In this document: one piece after another, positions 23,001 through 32,067 of the stretch
How positions within the stretch are numbered: position 1 is the first letter of the stretch
Layout: each line of letters begins with the position of its first letter
Origin: Psococerastis gibbosa
Taxonomy: Eukaryota; Arthropoda; Insecta; Psocodea; Psocidae
NCBI GenBank assembly: GCA_963971405.1
Contig: OZ020485.1
Span: 8,060,001 to 8,124,000, forward strand
Reading direction: 5' to 3'
DNA: 64,000 bases
Made by a program: the position numbers and the translations under genes
Notes under the pieces: model-generated
Databases searched by the model: none
Told to the model about the DNA's origin: nothing
Seen by the model: only the letters and a program-made list of their open reading frames with translations

Positions 23001-26000
23001 AAAAGTGCCTCCCCCCTTTATGAGGTCTGGGACCGCCTCTGAGTGGAGTCCTTACTTTCTAATTTTTGCGCAGTCCAATTTCCCATGAAATAAATTAGGT
23101 CCTACGAACTAGAAAATATATTTAACATTAGACCATATAATAATAGTATTACATGGTCTAACTATTTAACAATACAAAGCTTGACCAAAAAATAAATAAA
23201 TGTTCCAGAACAACTTGAGTTTTTACAATAGGTATTCAACTCAGTCAGCCTTTTAGTCCCTAGAAGGCTGACCGAGAAGAACGGGTGAAACCCGTTACAA
23301 GTTCATTTGAAAATTATTGTCCGAAGGTTAAATTTTGGTTTAGGTTTAAATTTCTAGTTTCCCCATCATAAAGCACTGAATAAAATTGATCGATGGGCAG
23401 AATAAGGCGCTTATTCCACCTACATCAATAGTCAATAGAAGATGTGGTATTGACGGAAATTTCAATTTTTCATTGATACACTACATTCCACTTGTTTTTT
23501 CAGCTATTGATCACTTTTCTTCTATTGACACGTATGCGCCAAATTTTTGAAATTTGTTTGCATTTGTTTTTTGAAAGTTTGTTTGTATTTGTTTTCTTCG
23601 TACACTTATTATTTTTAATAAAACCTAATAATAGTAGGAGATCCGAAGTAAGATCGACCTTCACCGATCTGTTTAATGCATGAAAACTGTTTTATAAACA
23701 ATCTATTGAAATGTTTGTACTTAACAAATTCGATGACGCCATTTTAGTTTGTTATTGTTTGCAGCGCGTGATTTTACCCCATGATCATTGATCAATTTTG
23801 ACTATGGCATAGAGTAAAATTCATATTTCCGTCAATACCACATTTACTATTGACTATTGACGTAGGTGGAATATACTCCTTATACAATACGGACAATGCG
23901 GTACTACTAGTAATAATACGGTACAAATCAGTAATAGTAGCTGGGTATTCTTGGCTTGGATCAAGTAAAAGAAGACGCAGGAGCAATATCATATCAAGAA
24001 CTGAAGAGGAAGATCGAGGACCGAGTAAACTGGTGGACGATATGCAGGGAGTTGCTGCCAACCAATCGCCTAGGATTGTAACCTTAAGAAGAAGATTCTT
24101 CGCTACGTATTGGGGCGTGAATTGAATTATTATTTCTTTAAATAATATTTTTTTGTTCTAAACCAATCATTTGTTATGAAAAGCAATCTATTCAGTTCTT
24201 ATAATCTAATTAACACCTAAAACATACCTACCTGCAGCCTGATCGGGGCGTTTATAATACCGGTATTTATTTAATCCACTGGTAAACAAGATAATTTTAT
24301 AATGGAAAGTGCTATTCAAAATTTGTTTGTTTACAGTTATAATCCTATGGTATTTATTTAACCCCGGTATTATAAACGCCTCAATCAGACTGCTGAAGTA
24401 AGAAAGCACTGATAGAACTGATAGAAGGGTTCTACAAAACAAATTATAGTTGAGTAATTTTTAATGAAAATTGAGAATTTTTTATTGTTTTGTCCCCAGA
24501 ACCAAACGATTAGAAGGCAAGTGACCTATTGGATTCTGTTTACAACAATAACGACTACAAAATATTATGTCAATTTAAAAGAAATAGTTTTTGAGAAATA
24601 CTTTTTCTTTTAGCCTTTTTTTGGTTTTGGGAGAGTAAAACCCCCAAAATTGAATTGGCCCAAAATATATGGCATCATGATTTTTGTGAACCCACATGCC
24701 GGATTTCATCAAAACCCTCCAAGTACCTGTATTTTGCTCGTAAATTGACGAACAGGCAGACAGACCGATAGAGAGACCAACATACAGACATTTCTTACAA
24801 TCCACTTTTTTATTTTTCTGAGACCTCAATACGCATTAAATCCAATACAATCCCGAAATCAAACATTTCTACCATCACAAAGCTTTACTTTACTACGTAG
24901 AAATAGGAAAACAAAAATACCAATAAATGTAGTAAAGTCTGCACTATTGCACCATGTTTATAATGAGCCTGTAACGAATTGAGGTCTTACAGAAAAAGTG
25001 GGAGCGCCCATGTAAACGTCTACTGGTTTATAATGCATAAAATATTGATATTCTGCAGTGACAAGGTCTGACCACAGAAGAATTGTGTTTGTCCTTGCTC
25101 AACAAAAGGGTTAACCAAGCCCAGAAGTACTCTACGTGATGATGATGTCTCATGTCATAGTACGTGCTCTAACAAAAGAAACTAAGCAGAGAAATTAAGG
25201 AGCCCAGAAGACTTTAAGTATAGACTTCCATTAGATAATATGAATATTATGCATTCGGTTTCTGTTAAATTTTACAATCAAGTAACAAGCAAGAAAGTGT
25301 AAAGTAAATCGTCAATATTTCGTCAAAACCAGGTAATTCTTTCATTATGTGGCTAGTGCCTTAGTGACAGTGTAGAAAGCTTTCTCTAAGAGATGATCTC
25401 TAAGCAGTTCAGGGAAGTTAGCAGCACTCTTCTGTCAATATAGGGAGTTTTCTAATGTAGACGAATCCTTGTAGTATAGGATCCAGTCGCTCACACTTGG
25501 CTGTGCTTGGTGCTGGCTTTATAAGGTCTCCCCTTTGCCTATAGTGTTGACAAATAAATTTGAATCCGGGTAGGAATAGATAGACACAATAGAGGCAATA
25601 TACGAGTATAAGAAAGGAAGAAAATTATTTTTATTTTCCTTGTGGGCGAATTTTATAATAAAAATCCAAAAATATGTGCTTAAAGTACTTGTTAATTGTG
25701 ATCTATTCTATAATTTTAGCGCACCCTATTATATAAACAGTATACATATAAGCTATTTCTGATTAATAAATAAAATCCAGAGCGCTATCGATGAATTCAA
25801 TTAACGTAGCAATGAAATGTCCGTAGCCGTCCCAGGTGAAGTCCAGTAGGTAAACCCTGTTACAATGCTGGTAAGCATGCCTGAGCATGCCCATTGCCAC
25901 TTAGTAGTCAGTGTGGGTTGACATTTAGGAGTGAACCACTTTGCCAATGGCAAGAAATTCATTCGGAAGCAATACCAATAATGTCTGTAGACGTTAGCAG

Positions 26001-29000
26001 GGCAAGGTGTGAAATTTTTTTTATACTGTAATTAAATTATCGCTTATCTGCTTATCGAGCTATCTCTGAGCAGTGACACAGCAAAATATAATTAATTATT
26101 AAAGGTACACTAAATCGCTATAGAGTATACATTCTAGCCCCCATCCAGGCTAATGAAAGAGATCCCCATGCAGGATAAATATTTTTCCTCCTTAACTGGT
26201 TAATCCACGAGCTAGCGAAGTAGGCTACTCGTATATTATAGCAAATTAGTAAAAAAAAAAAAAATACAACATCGGTCACGTCCATTCCAAAGCTTTCGCT
26301 TGTCGAGGGTGGCGTCAATAGGGGTATTCACAGTATTTCGATTTCCCTAAGGGAATAGAACTCCAGTTTTTCTACGGTAAAAAAATAATGCCATAAGGAA
26401 ATGTATCTCAAAACATTCCCCACTTTCCCCAACTAATTTGGTTGGGTAAACTGAGCTTAGAAAATCGAATAAACGAAATTAGAGGATATGGAAAGAAAAC
26501 TGGGCTTGGCGGGATTCGAGCCCACGATCTACGCCTAACCGGGGCGTCGTCTTAACCGCTGGACCACAAGCCCCGGGTATTCCAGTAATAGCTAAATCCT
26601 CTACTTATGCTCTAATTGACATGATTTGTGTTGCCAGACAGGTTAGCACAACTACACAACTATCTAACCAAACAGGTCTGTGAGCTTACTTAATTGCATA
26701 AAGGCAATGCTTTATTCATTACATTATAGTATTATATGGTATATATAGCACTGACATTACATTAACTTTGGTTGAAGAGGTATATAGCCTCCTCGTTATA
26801 TAAACGAAATTATATACTGTATATATCCTCTAATTTCGTTTATAACGAGGAAGTTACCTCTTCAACCAAAGTTAATTTGATGTCAGTGTTAAATATACCA
26901 TATAATACTACAATGTATTAGGAAATCGAAAAAGCCAAACGGCCATATTTGCTGTTGTTTTGCATTTGCGTTTGGTTTTTATTTTTATTTAATTTTAAAA
27001 AATGAGCTCTGCGACAGAAATTAATAAATAAAAAAAGGAAACATCATGGCAAGAGGTGGACTACAGTAGATGTTCATTAAGCGAAGCCAAAGAAACTTTG
27101 GAGGTAGGTTAGGTTAGGTCGGGTAAAGTCGGAAAGATATACGTTTCCATGGCAATTATTTTTGTGACGTAGAAAATTGAGTTCTATTCCTACTTTCCCT
27201 TAGGGAAATCGAAATACAGTGAATACCCCTAATAAATAAATATTGCAACTTTTCTAAAATATTGGTCTTAGCCAAGTAATTAATTGTTAATTTAATAATA
27301 ATATTAATTATAATAATGAAATGTGTTGGAAATTTGAAGGAGGTAAATGCCTAGATAGCTTTGAGACATTTCGGGGGGTGGGGACCCCCGGTCCACCTGT
27401 AAAGCCACGCCTGTGTCAGAAGTGTGTGTAAGAAACGAGTCAGGTATCAAGGTATACTGTTAGTCAAAGGCTTCGGGCTGTTCAGGTCTATAGATAAGTT
27501 GCTTATCATAAATGTCAAACTGGTCGACTTTTCAACTATAAGGCGATAAAGCATGACCTGAGCGACCATTTGGCATATTTTATAGGTCGTTGACTATTTA
27601 TGTTTTCGTTATGACAAGGTAGATTTTAAGAGTAATAATTAGGACTAGTAAGATTTACAACTCTGTATTCAAATTATTAAGAACAAATTGCTTGCATTCG
27701 CAGTAGTGGTATGGGCTATTTCATTTGCATTATATTAGACTTTTAGGTATGTTTGCAAATAAATGATTATTTATTTAATTTTTTATTTACTTATAGAAAG
27801 TAGGTATGAATGGCAATTCATTGTAATAGTTATTGTCTACAGTAAACATAATAGTCTCCTTAGTAACATTGTAAAACTTGCTGTCACTCATTGTAAAAAT
27901 TAGCTTTGTATAGTTTTACGTAATAAAATTAAATTAAAAATTCACAACCGGTTTCGGCTCACGCCATCGTCAAATGCGATTGAAAACATTGTCTACAGCA
28001 GATACGACGTAAATATTTTCAAATTGTGAGAGAAATTTTCAATTTTCATTATTACTCTAAATCTCTATTCAGTAAAAACTTTTTCCCAGGATCCGCATGG
28101 ACTGCAGCCCCAGCTCAAGAAAGTTGGGTAAATACTATATTAAGCCACATATAGAGAGCTTTTAATAGCAAGCAGTAATTTGAAACAGCCTTGCCTAAGT
28201 AATGTAGTATGGAGTCGCTATAATCAAGCAGATCGACAACTTGCATTTGACGCTCATTAGTATTGTTCTTCTAGTCTTCTAGTCTGTCCACCGGGACAAT
28301 GTTGCCGCCTTTTGGGAGTACCGTACAAGATTTATTCATAAAATATTTATGACCATGATTAAAGACCAGATCGCCTCTAACTATTAACTTCTTGCCGCTG
28401 ATTGAATTCTACTATCAACCAAACAACCGCTTACCGCTCATTGTTGACATCTAAATCTAACCAACTATTACTATTACAATGGCAAATTTATGTAATACAA
28501 AAACTCATGGGCGTAAATTCCCAAAATTTCTGGGGGGGGGCTTGAGGACCCCAAGACTTTGATCCCCCGGAGAAAATAAATCGATGAATGGGCCTAAATT
28601 AGTAAGGTTAAATACGAAAATTCTACACTGGTTAAAGGGGGGCCAAATTAGGGAGGTTTTACGCATTTTGCAAGCAGTACAGTTGAGATTTTACAGACGA
28701 ACAAAATTACCACTGAGGGGGGCCCGGGGGTCTCCCACGAAGAAAAATGTTGAAAAAAATAGGTCTGAAATATTGGGGTTTTAAGTATTTTGAGTAATAT
28801 ATTTTTGTGAAAGGACTTGGTCAATCTGTTGATTTTTTCCATATTGTCTTTCATATGAAATATGCATACCAAGAATTAATTTCCCTTTCGTTATTGTGGA
28901 GTGTTTGGCCTTTCGCCTCCATAACGTCTTTGTCACAAGAAACCCTGCGGGGGGGGGGGGCTGCGGGTGCTTATGGGGGGGGGGGGGCTTAGCCCAGGAC

Positions 29001-30494
29001 CCCCCTATTTACGCCAATGCTTGCAAGCAGTATAATTGGGATATTATAACGGCGAATAAACCTACCATGGGGGGGGGGGGGGGGTCTCCCTCGGAGAAAA
29101 ATGTGGAAAAAATAACTCTGAAGTATTGGGGGTTTTAAGCATTTTGAGCAGATAATATATATTTTGTGAAAGTACTTGGTCAATATGTTGATTTTTTCAT
29201 GTAAAATAAGCATACTACGAATTAATTTCCCTTTCTTTTTTGTGGATACTATGCCTTTAGCCTCCATAACGTCTTTGTCACCAGAAATCCTGGGGGGGGG
29301 GGGCTAGGGGTGGACCTGGGGGGGGGGGGCTTAGATCCCCCCAGGACCCCCTATTTACGCCAATGCAAAAACTCAAATTTATTCATTTTGTATTAGATTT
29401 TCCGGTTTTGGGAGGTGTGTCTGATGACACATCCTTTTATAAAATTCTTTCAATATTTGTTCAAAATGATTCCGCTAAAGATGACGTGGGGTGTAGCGAA
29501 CCCCAAAAGACCGAAATATAGAAATATCGGTGAGCGGTTGCTTGGAAAGGCAGCGAAAAATGCATCAAAATGCTCAAAATTGACTGATAAGAAGGATACA
29601 TAGTCACCCTCTACTATCAAAATACAAAATAGAGCGTGGGAGCGGATTTAACGAGTGAACTGGGCTTGTCACCCCCCCCCCCCCCGTCAACGGTCACGGG
29701 GTTAAGTTTAGTTTATTTATTTATTTATTTATATTTATATAATTTTCCCACTTTAGAATAGTTGTAGGATTTGTGAGATCAGGCATTATAATTCCATTCC
29801 TTACCCTTAGGTAACCATTTAAAAAAAAATTAAGAAAATTACTTACCGCTCTAATTTGGGTAGCCTCATTTACATTGGTCTCATAATCCCACTGCGCCAA
29901 AACATTAACACTGCACTGTTGTGAGGCCAAAGATTCAATTTGCGCCAAAAAGGCTTCAACTTCCGGTTGTGGAATGAAACGGCCATTACTAAATTGATTA
30001 GACTGGTCGTAAACAGGTCCATTCACGTTATTGTACTGGTTATTACTGGGATAATATGGCGCTGCAGTAGCTGGGGGTAAAGGGTTACTGTAAGCATTTG
30101 AGGGGTAGCTTTGGCTTTGCCCACGTCCATCGTACGGAACCTGATTGTATTGCGACCCACTATTGTAGCCATTTTGATTTTGATTTTGATTGGCTCCTAC
30201 AGCAGGATTTTGACTATATTGGGGCCCGCTGCTGTACGGCTGTTGTGGCACATTCTGTTGTGGATTAATTGAATTGTATTGGTTACTGGTAGGACTGTAT
30301 GGGTCATTTCTAGAGTCTACATTGTTAATAGGACTTTGGTAATTGTTGTTGTTATAATTGTAATTAAAATATTGCTGTTGTGACTGTGGGTTCACTTGGG
30401 GATTTGCTAAAGAGTTCACACACGCGCACAAAATTAGAAAAATCGACATTTTGTGAATGTTATTAGTTAAAAAAACATTTGCCATTTTAGGCAA
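6703..30494 (-). CDS. ACE-like M2 peptidase paralog with Q/N-rich N-terminal extension (gene span, 3' end not found)
   Basis: Nine exons on the minus strand give 658 residues plus 2 nt: 30494-29847, 22406-22248, 20883-20787, 18879-18736, 17024-16833, 15971-15704, 12015-11891, 11078-10835 and 6801-6703. Order: signal peptide (around [15 protein letters not shown]), a low-complexity Asn/Gln/Tyr/Pro/Ser-rich stretch (about residues 32-175), then an M2 peptidase domain. The zinc site is HHELAH (His520, Glu521, His524) with the third ligand Glu548 in FHEAVGE. Chloride and substrate residues equivalent to testis ACE Gln281, Lys511, His513, Tyr520 and Arg522 are present (419, 648, 650, 657, 659). 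His353 is Gln490 (CQASAWDF) and Asp415 is Glu552. The protein would be secreted or luminal. Activity may be altered or lost; zinc binding looks possible. The C-terminal exons (YFVSF..., PWPDA..., final Cys) are not seen in 1-6702. Residue numbers assume the most upstream Met; starts at Met4 or Met16 are also possible. Confidence 0.85.
7010..7170 (-). pseudogene. 3' end of a non-LTR retrotransposon with (GAA)n tail
   Basis: On the minus strand it codes [19 protein letters not shown], then [19 protein letters not shown] and AKAHQGL-stop, followed by a (GAA)n tail (TTC repeats at about 7010-7022 on the plus strand). The last ~44 codons are undamaged, so the insertion is 5'-truncated and fairly young. 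Lies in intron 8 of the ACE-like paralog. Confidence 0.72.
7202..7686. mobile_element. hAT-type MITE with C/G-run ends
   Basis: Ends CAGGGTCGTAGC and GCTACGGCCCTG, with long G- and C-runs just inside. Flanking 8-mers ATATGACG and ACATGATG match at 6 of 8 positions, an aged target duplication. Confidence 0.5.
10313..10420 (+). pseudogene. Relic of a non-LTR retrotransposon C-terminus
   Basis: Conceptual translation [16 protein letters not shown], stop, then [19 protein letters not shown] resembles the C-terminal PLxxWNxLPxxLR...F...LK pattern of LINE ORFs. A related sequence lies in reverse orientation at about 25370-25540. Confidence 0.5.
10541..10795. mobile_element. MITE of about 255 bp, copy 1
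   Basis: Ends TATGAGGAGCTTGGTTACAA and an imperfect reverse complement (TTTGTAAACAGCC...CTCTTATA), with GGCCAACTCC / GGAGTTGG inside each end. A near-identical copy is at 34277-34529. Superfamily not recognised. Confidence 0.65.
10835..11078 (-). CDS. ACE-like paralog, exon 8 (third zinc ligand)
   Basis: 244 bp, phase 1 in and phase 2 out, the same length as exon I of the other copy. It codes [59 protein letters not shown] and CHWHSLR. The zinc-ligand Glu of HEA is kept; the Asp that normally follows (EAVGD) is Glu. Confidence 0.9.
11891..12015 (-). CDS. ACE-like paralog, exon 7 (HELAH zinc motif)
   Basis: 125 bp, phase 2 in and phase 1 out, the same length as exon H of the other copy. It codes [20 protein letters not shown] followed by [19 protein letters not shown] and NP. 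HELAH keeps both zinc His and the catalytic Glu; the usual HEMGH has Met-Gly where this has Leu-Ala. Confidence 0.9.
12108..12994 (-). mobile_element. GACA-microsatellite element, copy 1 (reverse orientation)
   Basis: Bounded by TGCTTTCCAATTTAT and AATTGGAAAGCA. Internal landmarks shared with the copies at 35.9 and 54.2 kb: ATACGTAGTATAAGGAAAGC, TTTCAACGGATTTACACGTT, a TGTC repeat, a run of G, and AAGCGACCCCCCGCA in reverse. The shared sequence continues past the inner repeat (CGGACCGGTT), so the true end may lie about 25 bp further out. Confidence 0.65.
13108..13280. mobile_element. Short hAT-type MITE
   Basis: Ends CAGTGGCGGCTTT and AAACCGCCAGTG. The flanking 8-mers AATAGCGC and AATGGCGC match at 7 of 8, as expected for an aged hAT target duplication. 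Confidence 0.6.
13377..13590 (+). repeat. tRNA-derived SINE family A, copy 2
   Basis: A-box-like GTTGTGGTACAGACT, B box GATTCGAATCC at 13424-13434, then a body ending in TTATTTATTTATT. Homologous along its length to copies at 191 and 57062. Confidence 0.65.
15704..15971 (-). CDS. ACE-like paralog, exon 6 (carries the His353-to-Gln change)
   Basis: 268 bp, phase 1 in and phase 2 out. It codes [54 protein letters not shown] and [15 protein letters not shown]. It corresponds to exons F and G of the plus-strand gene joined without the intron and one codon shorter. CHASAWDF of active enzymes reads CQASAWDF here, and a new Cys follows (DFCNG). Confidence 0.9.
16833..17024 (-). CDS. ACE-like paralog, exon 5
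   Basis: 192 bp, phase 1 both sides, the same length as exon E of the other copy. It codes [14 protein letters not shown], then [38 protein letters not shown] and PMPSHILG, aligned with [21 protein letters not shown]...PIPAHLLG of the plus-strand gene. Confidence 0.9.
18490..18695 (+). pseudogene. Non-LTR retrotransposon reverse-transcriptase fragment
   Basis: Codes [20 protein letters not shown], then [20 protein letters not shown] and LPEK. The I-K-x-x-R-x-R-W-x-G-H-V-x-R-M stretch is the standard segment near the C-terminus of LINE ORF2 proteins. No RT core remains. It ends about 40 bases from the donor of exon 4 of the ACE-like paralog. Confidence 0.7.
18736..18879 (-). CDS. ACE-like paralog, exon 4
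   Basis: 144 bp, phase 1 both sides, the same length as exon D of the other copy. It codes [40 protein letters not shown] and TNQAARLN; the WLEWR...G...R pattern is typical of M2 peptidases. A retrotransposon fragment lies about 45 bases beyond its donor. Confidence 0.88.
19554..19803. mobile_element. 250-bp MITE, copy 1
   Basis: Inverted ends GCCTATTAGCAAAAGCAATC and GATTGCTTTTGCTAATAGGC. Near-identical to the copy at 21276-21528; this copy has lost two bases at its left end. Lies in intron 3 of the ACE-like paralog. Confidence 0.7.
19982..20038. repeat. (ATT)n microsatellite
   Basis: About 18 uninterrupted TTA units directly before a retrotransposon ORF fragment. Confidence 0.95.
20049..20710 (+). 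mobile_element. 5'-truncated non-LTR retrotransposon with intact 3' end and GTGAA tail
   Basis: An open frame of 125 codons (20049-20426, including the stop) ends with the LINE C-terminal pattern: [20 protein letters not shown], then [21 protein letters not shown] 3' UTR of about 280 bases follows and ends in four GTGAA units (20689-20710), the kind of short tandem tail seen in CR1/L2-like elements. Lies in intron 3 of the ACE-like paralog in opposite orientation. Most of the ORF (RT core, endonuclease) is missing. Confidence 0.7.
20787..20883 (-). CDS. ACE-like paralog, exon 3
   Basis: 97 bp, phase 0 in and phase 1 out, identical in length to exon C of the plus-strand ACE. It codes [20 protein letters not shown] and then FRCGLRLNP. 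The two Cys residues match the first conserved disulfide of the family. Confidence 0.85.
21276..21528. mobile_element. 250-bp MITE, copy 2
   Basis: Complete ends TGAGTTGCCTATTAGCAAAA and its reverse complement. It differs from copy 1 at only about ten positions, so both inserted recently. Lies in intron 2 of the ACE-like paralog. Confidence 0.7.
22248..22406 (-). CDS. ACE-like paralog, exon 2
   Basis: 53 codons, phase 0 on both sides, acceptor gcag and donor gtaagt. It codes [18 protein letters not shown] and ends ALPPDQYDR; it aligns with exon B of the plus-strand ACE (TRNIWEEAQ, ...[13 protein letters not shown]), which is one codon shorter. Confidence 0.85.
22722..23041. mobile_element. 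hAT-type MITE with perfect 8-bp target duplication
   Basis: AGTGGAGT occurs at 22714-22721 and 23042-23049. Ends CAGAGGCGG and CCGCCTCTG, with C-runs inside. Confidence 0.8.
23406..23879. mobile_element. Harbinger-type MITE, third subfamily
   Basis: Ends GGCGCTTATTCCACCTACAT and reverse complement with changes (ACGTAGGTGGAATATACTCC); arms continue CAATAGTCAATA. Flanked by TAA and TTA. Its interior shares TTGATCAATTTTGACTATGG-type sequence with the 3716 element. Confidence 0.65.
26502..26573 (-). repeat. tRNA-shaped head of SINE family B (72 nt)
   Basis: Read on the minus strand it folds as a full cloverleaf: acceptor stem GGGCTTG/CAAGCCC (7 bp), D stem GTC/GAC, anticodon stem ACGCC/GGCGT with loop CCGGTTA, variable AGATC, T stem GTGGG/CCCGC with loop CTCGAAT. 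The loop lacks the universal U at position 33 and there are copies at 37839 and (body only) 56160, so this is a SINE head and not a working tRNA. Confidence 0.7.
26720..26930. repeat. Inverted pair of SINE family B bodies (hairpin)
   Basis: Left arm ACTTTGGTTGAAGAGGTATA and right arm TACCTCTTCAACCAAAGTTA with arms of about 90 bp and a short AT-rich loop. The same body follows the tRNA-like head at 37900-38026. Confidence 0.65.
28506..29365. mobile_element. 860-bp hAT-type element with perfect 8-bp duplication and internal tandem duplication
   Basis: CAAAAACT at 28498-28505 and 29366-29373. Ends CATGGGCGTAAAT and ATTTACGCCAATG. The interior is a tandem duplication of about 350 bp (roughly 28670-29020 and 29021-29365) with long G-runs. 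No transposase. Confidence 0.78.
29847..30494 (-). CDS. ACE-like paralog, exon 1: signal peptide, Q/N/Y-rich extension, start of peptidase domain
   Basis: 216 codons ending at a gtaagt donor (29846-29841). In-frame Met residues lie at positions 1, 4 and 16; Met16 directly precedes the hydrophobic segment [14 protein letters not shown], so it may be the true start. Residues about 32-175 are almost entirely N, Q, Y, P, S and G, with runs such as [10 protein letters not shown] and NQNQNQN. The end ([16 protein letters not shown]... and [15 protein letters not shown]) aligns with exon A of the other ACE gene ([19 protein letters not shown]), so this exon enters the M2 domain. Confidence 0.85.
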
Positions 30495-31238
30495 GAAATC
30501 ACAATCTTAAAATTCTGTTTTTAACCATTACCGATGTACCCGCTCGCGAACTCGTATTCACTGACTGACCCTTCCTATCATAGCTTTGTGATAATTTGCA
30601 AAGAATGAAAGAAGGGCCTAGGCTTTGTTCACACGGTATTAGACATAGATGGTTTTGCCTCGAGGTATGCCCTCCGGTCTTGGTTTGCACTGGGCAAAAC
30701 AATGGAACTAAAGTTCTCAAACATGTAGTGGATCGTCTTTTCGTTGAATGGGCCGTTTAAGCCTATACAATCTAGTAAGGTCATGCTACAGTCAACCATA
30801 TGCACACTGAAGGGAGCAATTGTCAAGTTGTCAAAAATATACTAAATGGAACACTATAATATATATGCTTGTCTTTGGGGTACGATTGAATTGAGGCTAA
30901 CTGCCTGTGAACTCTTTAGGGTATATTTCTAAAAGTGGACCGTTGAAGAAGAGGTCTAATGAATGAAGGTTCTCACTGTCATGTTTATGTATATAACCTT
31001 TTTTGATAGTTACACATACATAGGCCTATGTATATTTGCAGCGGTGCTAAAAAAAAACTGTACCGAAACGCTGTACGATACATTGTACTTAAAAATTTAT
31101 GCTTACATTATATTTAAACAATTAATAACATAATACGTTATTCTTCTTTTGCCAACGAACAATTAACAATTTTTAACATTATAACATTCATTCATTCATT
31201 CATTCAATAACAAACCAACAGCATATTTGTCATGCATA

Positions 31239-32067
31239 GGCGGGGTTTCCACCGACCGGCTAGGGCTATTTACAAAAATGGTGACGTGTTAGCAGACATT
31301 CAAGACTTAGGTGGCGTTTCCACCAATCTCGCATTGCAGAATGCAAGTGGCTTTGACGGAAATGTTTGTTTTACTCTATGCCATAGTTATCCAAAATATC
31401 CAAAATATTCCTCACTCACTCTAAGAGCTATACCGCCAAAGCACTGAACCTCAGCAAGCCTGAACTTAAGGTACTTACAGGTGCACTCACAGGACACTGC
31501 CACGTGAACTACCATTTAAAGAACATGGGTAAAGTCTTGAATGACACCTGCCGATTCTGCAAAGAAAAGGCTGAGACTGCTGAGCATATCATCTGCTCGT
31601 GTCCGGCAGTAAAGAACAGACGGCTGCTAGCAACGTCCTCTTGGTTTCTATCACCAAGGGAGGCTTGCCAGTTGGCCCCTGGGCAGTTGTGCAGGTTTTT
31701 ACGGGACCTGCTGACTGACCAGGACTAAAAGTACGGGGATTCACAATAGATCTTTAAGGTCAAAGTGAGCCAAGCTCAAGTAGCAGCATCGCCCCATTAC
31801 TAATCTAATCTAATGCCATAGTTAAAATTGATCAATGATCATAGAGTAAAATCACAGACAAACTAACTAAAATTAAAAAATGGCGTCATGGGATGTGTTA
31901 ATTACAAACATTTTAATAGATTTTTATAAAAAGAAACACAAACATTTCCGTCAATGTCAATTGCATTCTGCAATGCGAGATCGGTGGAGACGCCACCAAA
32001 GTCTTGAATGTCTGCTACCAGGTCACCGTTTTTGTAAATAGCCCTAGCCGGTCGGTGGAAACCCCGC
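31239..32067. mobile_element. Harbinger-type MITE interrupted by a retrotransposon
   Basis: Same arms as the 3716 and 50292 copies (ACCGACCGGCTAGGGCTATT and complement). Its centre is split by a 0.42-kb insertion at 31390-31812. Ends GGCGGGGTTTCCACC and complement. Confidence 0.7.
31390..31812 (+). mobile_element. 5'-truncated non-LTR retrotransposon with zinc-knuckle and CTAAT tail
   Basis: Codes LKNMGKVLNDTCRFCKEKAE, then TAEHIICSCPAVKNRR and more to RFLRDLLTDQD-stop (stop at 31726-31728). C-x2-C...H-x4-C is the C-terminal zinc motif of many LINE ORF2 proteins. Ends in (CTAAT)n. Flanked by ATGCCATAGTTA (31378-31389 and 31813-31824), the target duplication inside the host MITE. Confidence 0.78.

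Larger units (their letters stand above)
26321..27229. mobile_element. 909-bp element with about 80-bp inverted ends, TA-flanked
   Basis: Ends GGGGTATTCACAGTATTTCG and CGAAATACAGTGAATACCCC, flanked by TA on both sides. The inverted arms (about 26321-26400 and 27150-27229) share TTCCCTAAGGGAA. TA duplication suggests Tc1/mariner, but no transposase is present. The interior carries a tRNA-derived SINE (26502-26573) and an inverted pair of the SINE body (about 26720-26930). Confidence 0.7.
22407..29846. other. Intron 1 of the ACE-like paralog (7.4 kb)
   Basis: Long intron filled with repeats: a hAT-type element of 860 bp (28506), a 909-bp TA-flanked element with SINE copies inside (26321), a Harbinger-type MITE (23406), a hAT-type MITE (22722), a decayed copy of the GACA element (about 24480-24905), and retrotransposon relics near 23940-24090 and 25370-25540. 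No coding exon was found. Confidence 0.5.

Noticed and set aside
23940-24090. [21 protein letters not shown] resembling a LINE tail
   Set aside because: Similar in style to LINE C-termini but too short and degenerate to annotate with confidence.
26502-26573. Functional tRNA gene on the minus strand
   Set aside because: The anticodon loop lacks U33 and the sequence is the head of a dispersed SINE.
27104-27125. TAGGTTAGGTTAGG, like the arthropod telomere repeat TTAGG
   Set aside because: Only about three units inside a transposable element; too short and not at a chromosome end.
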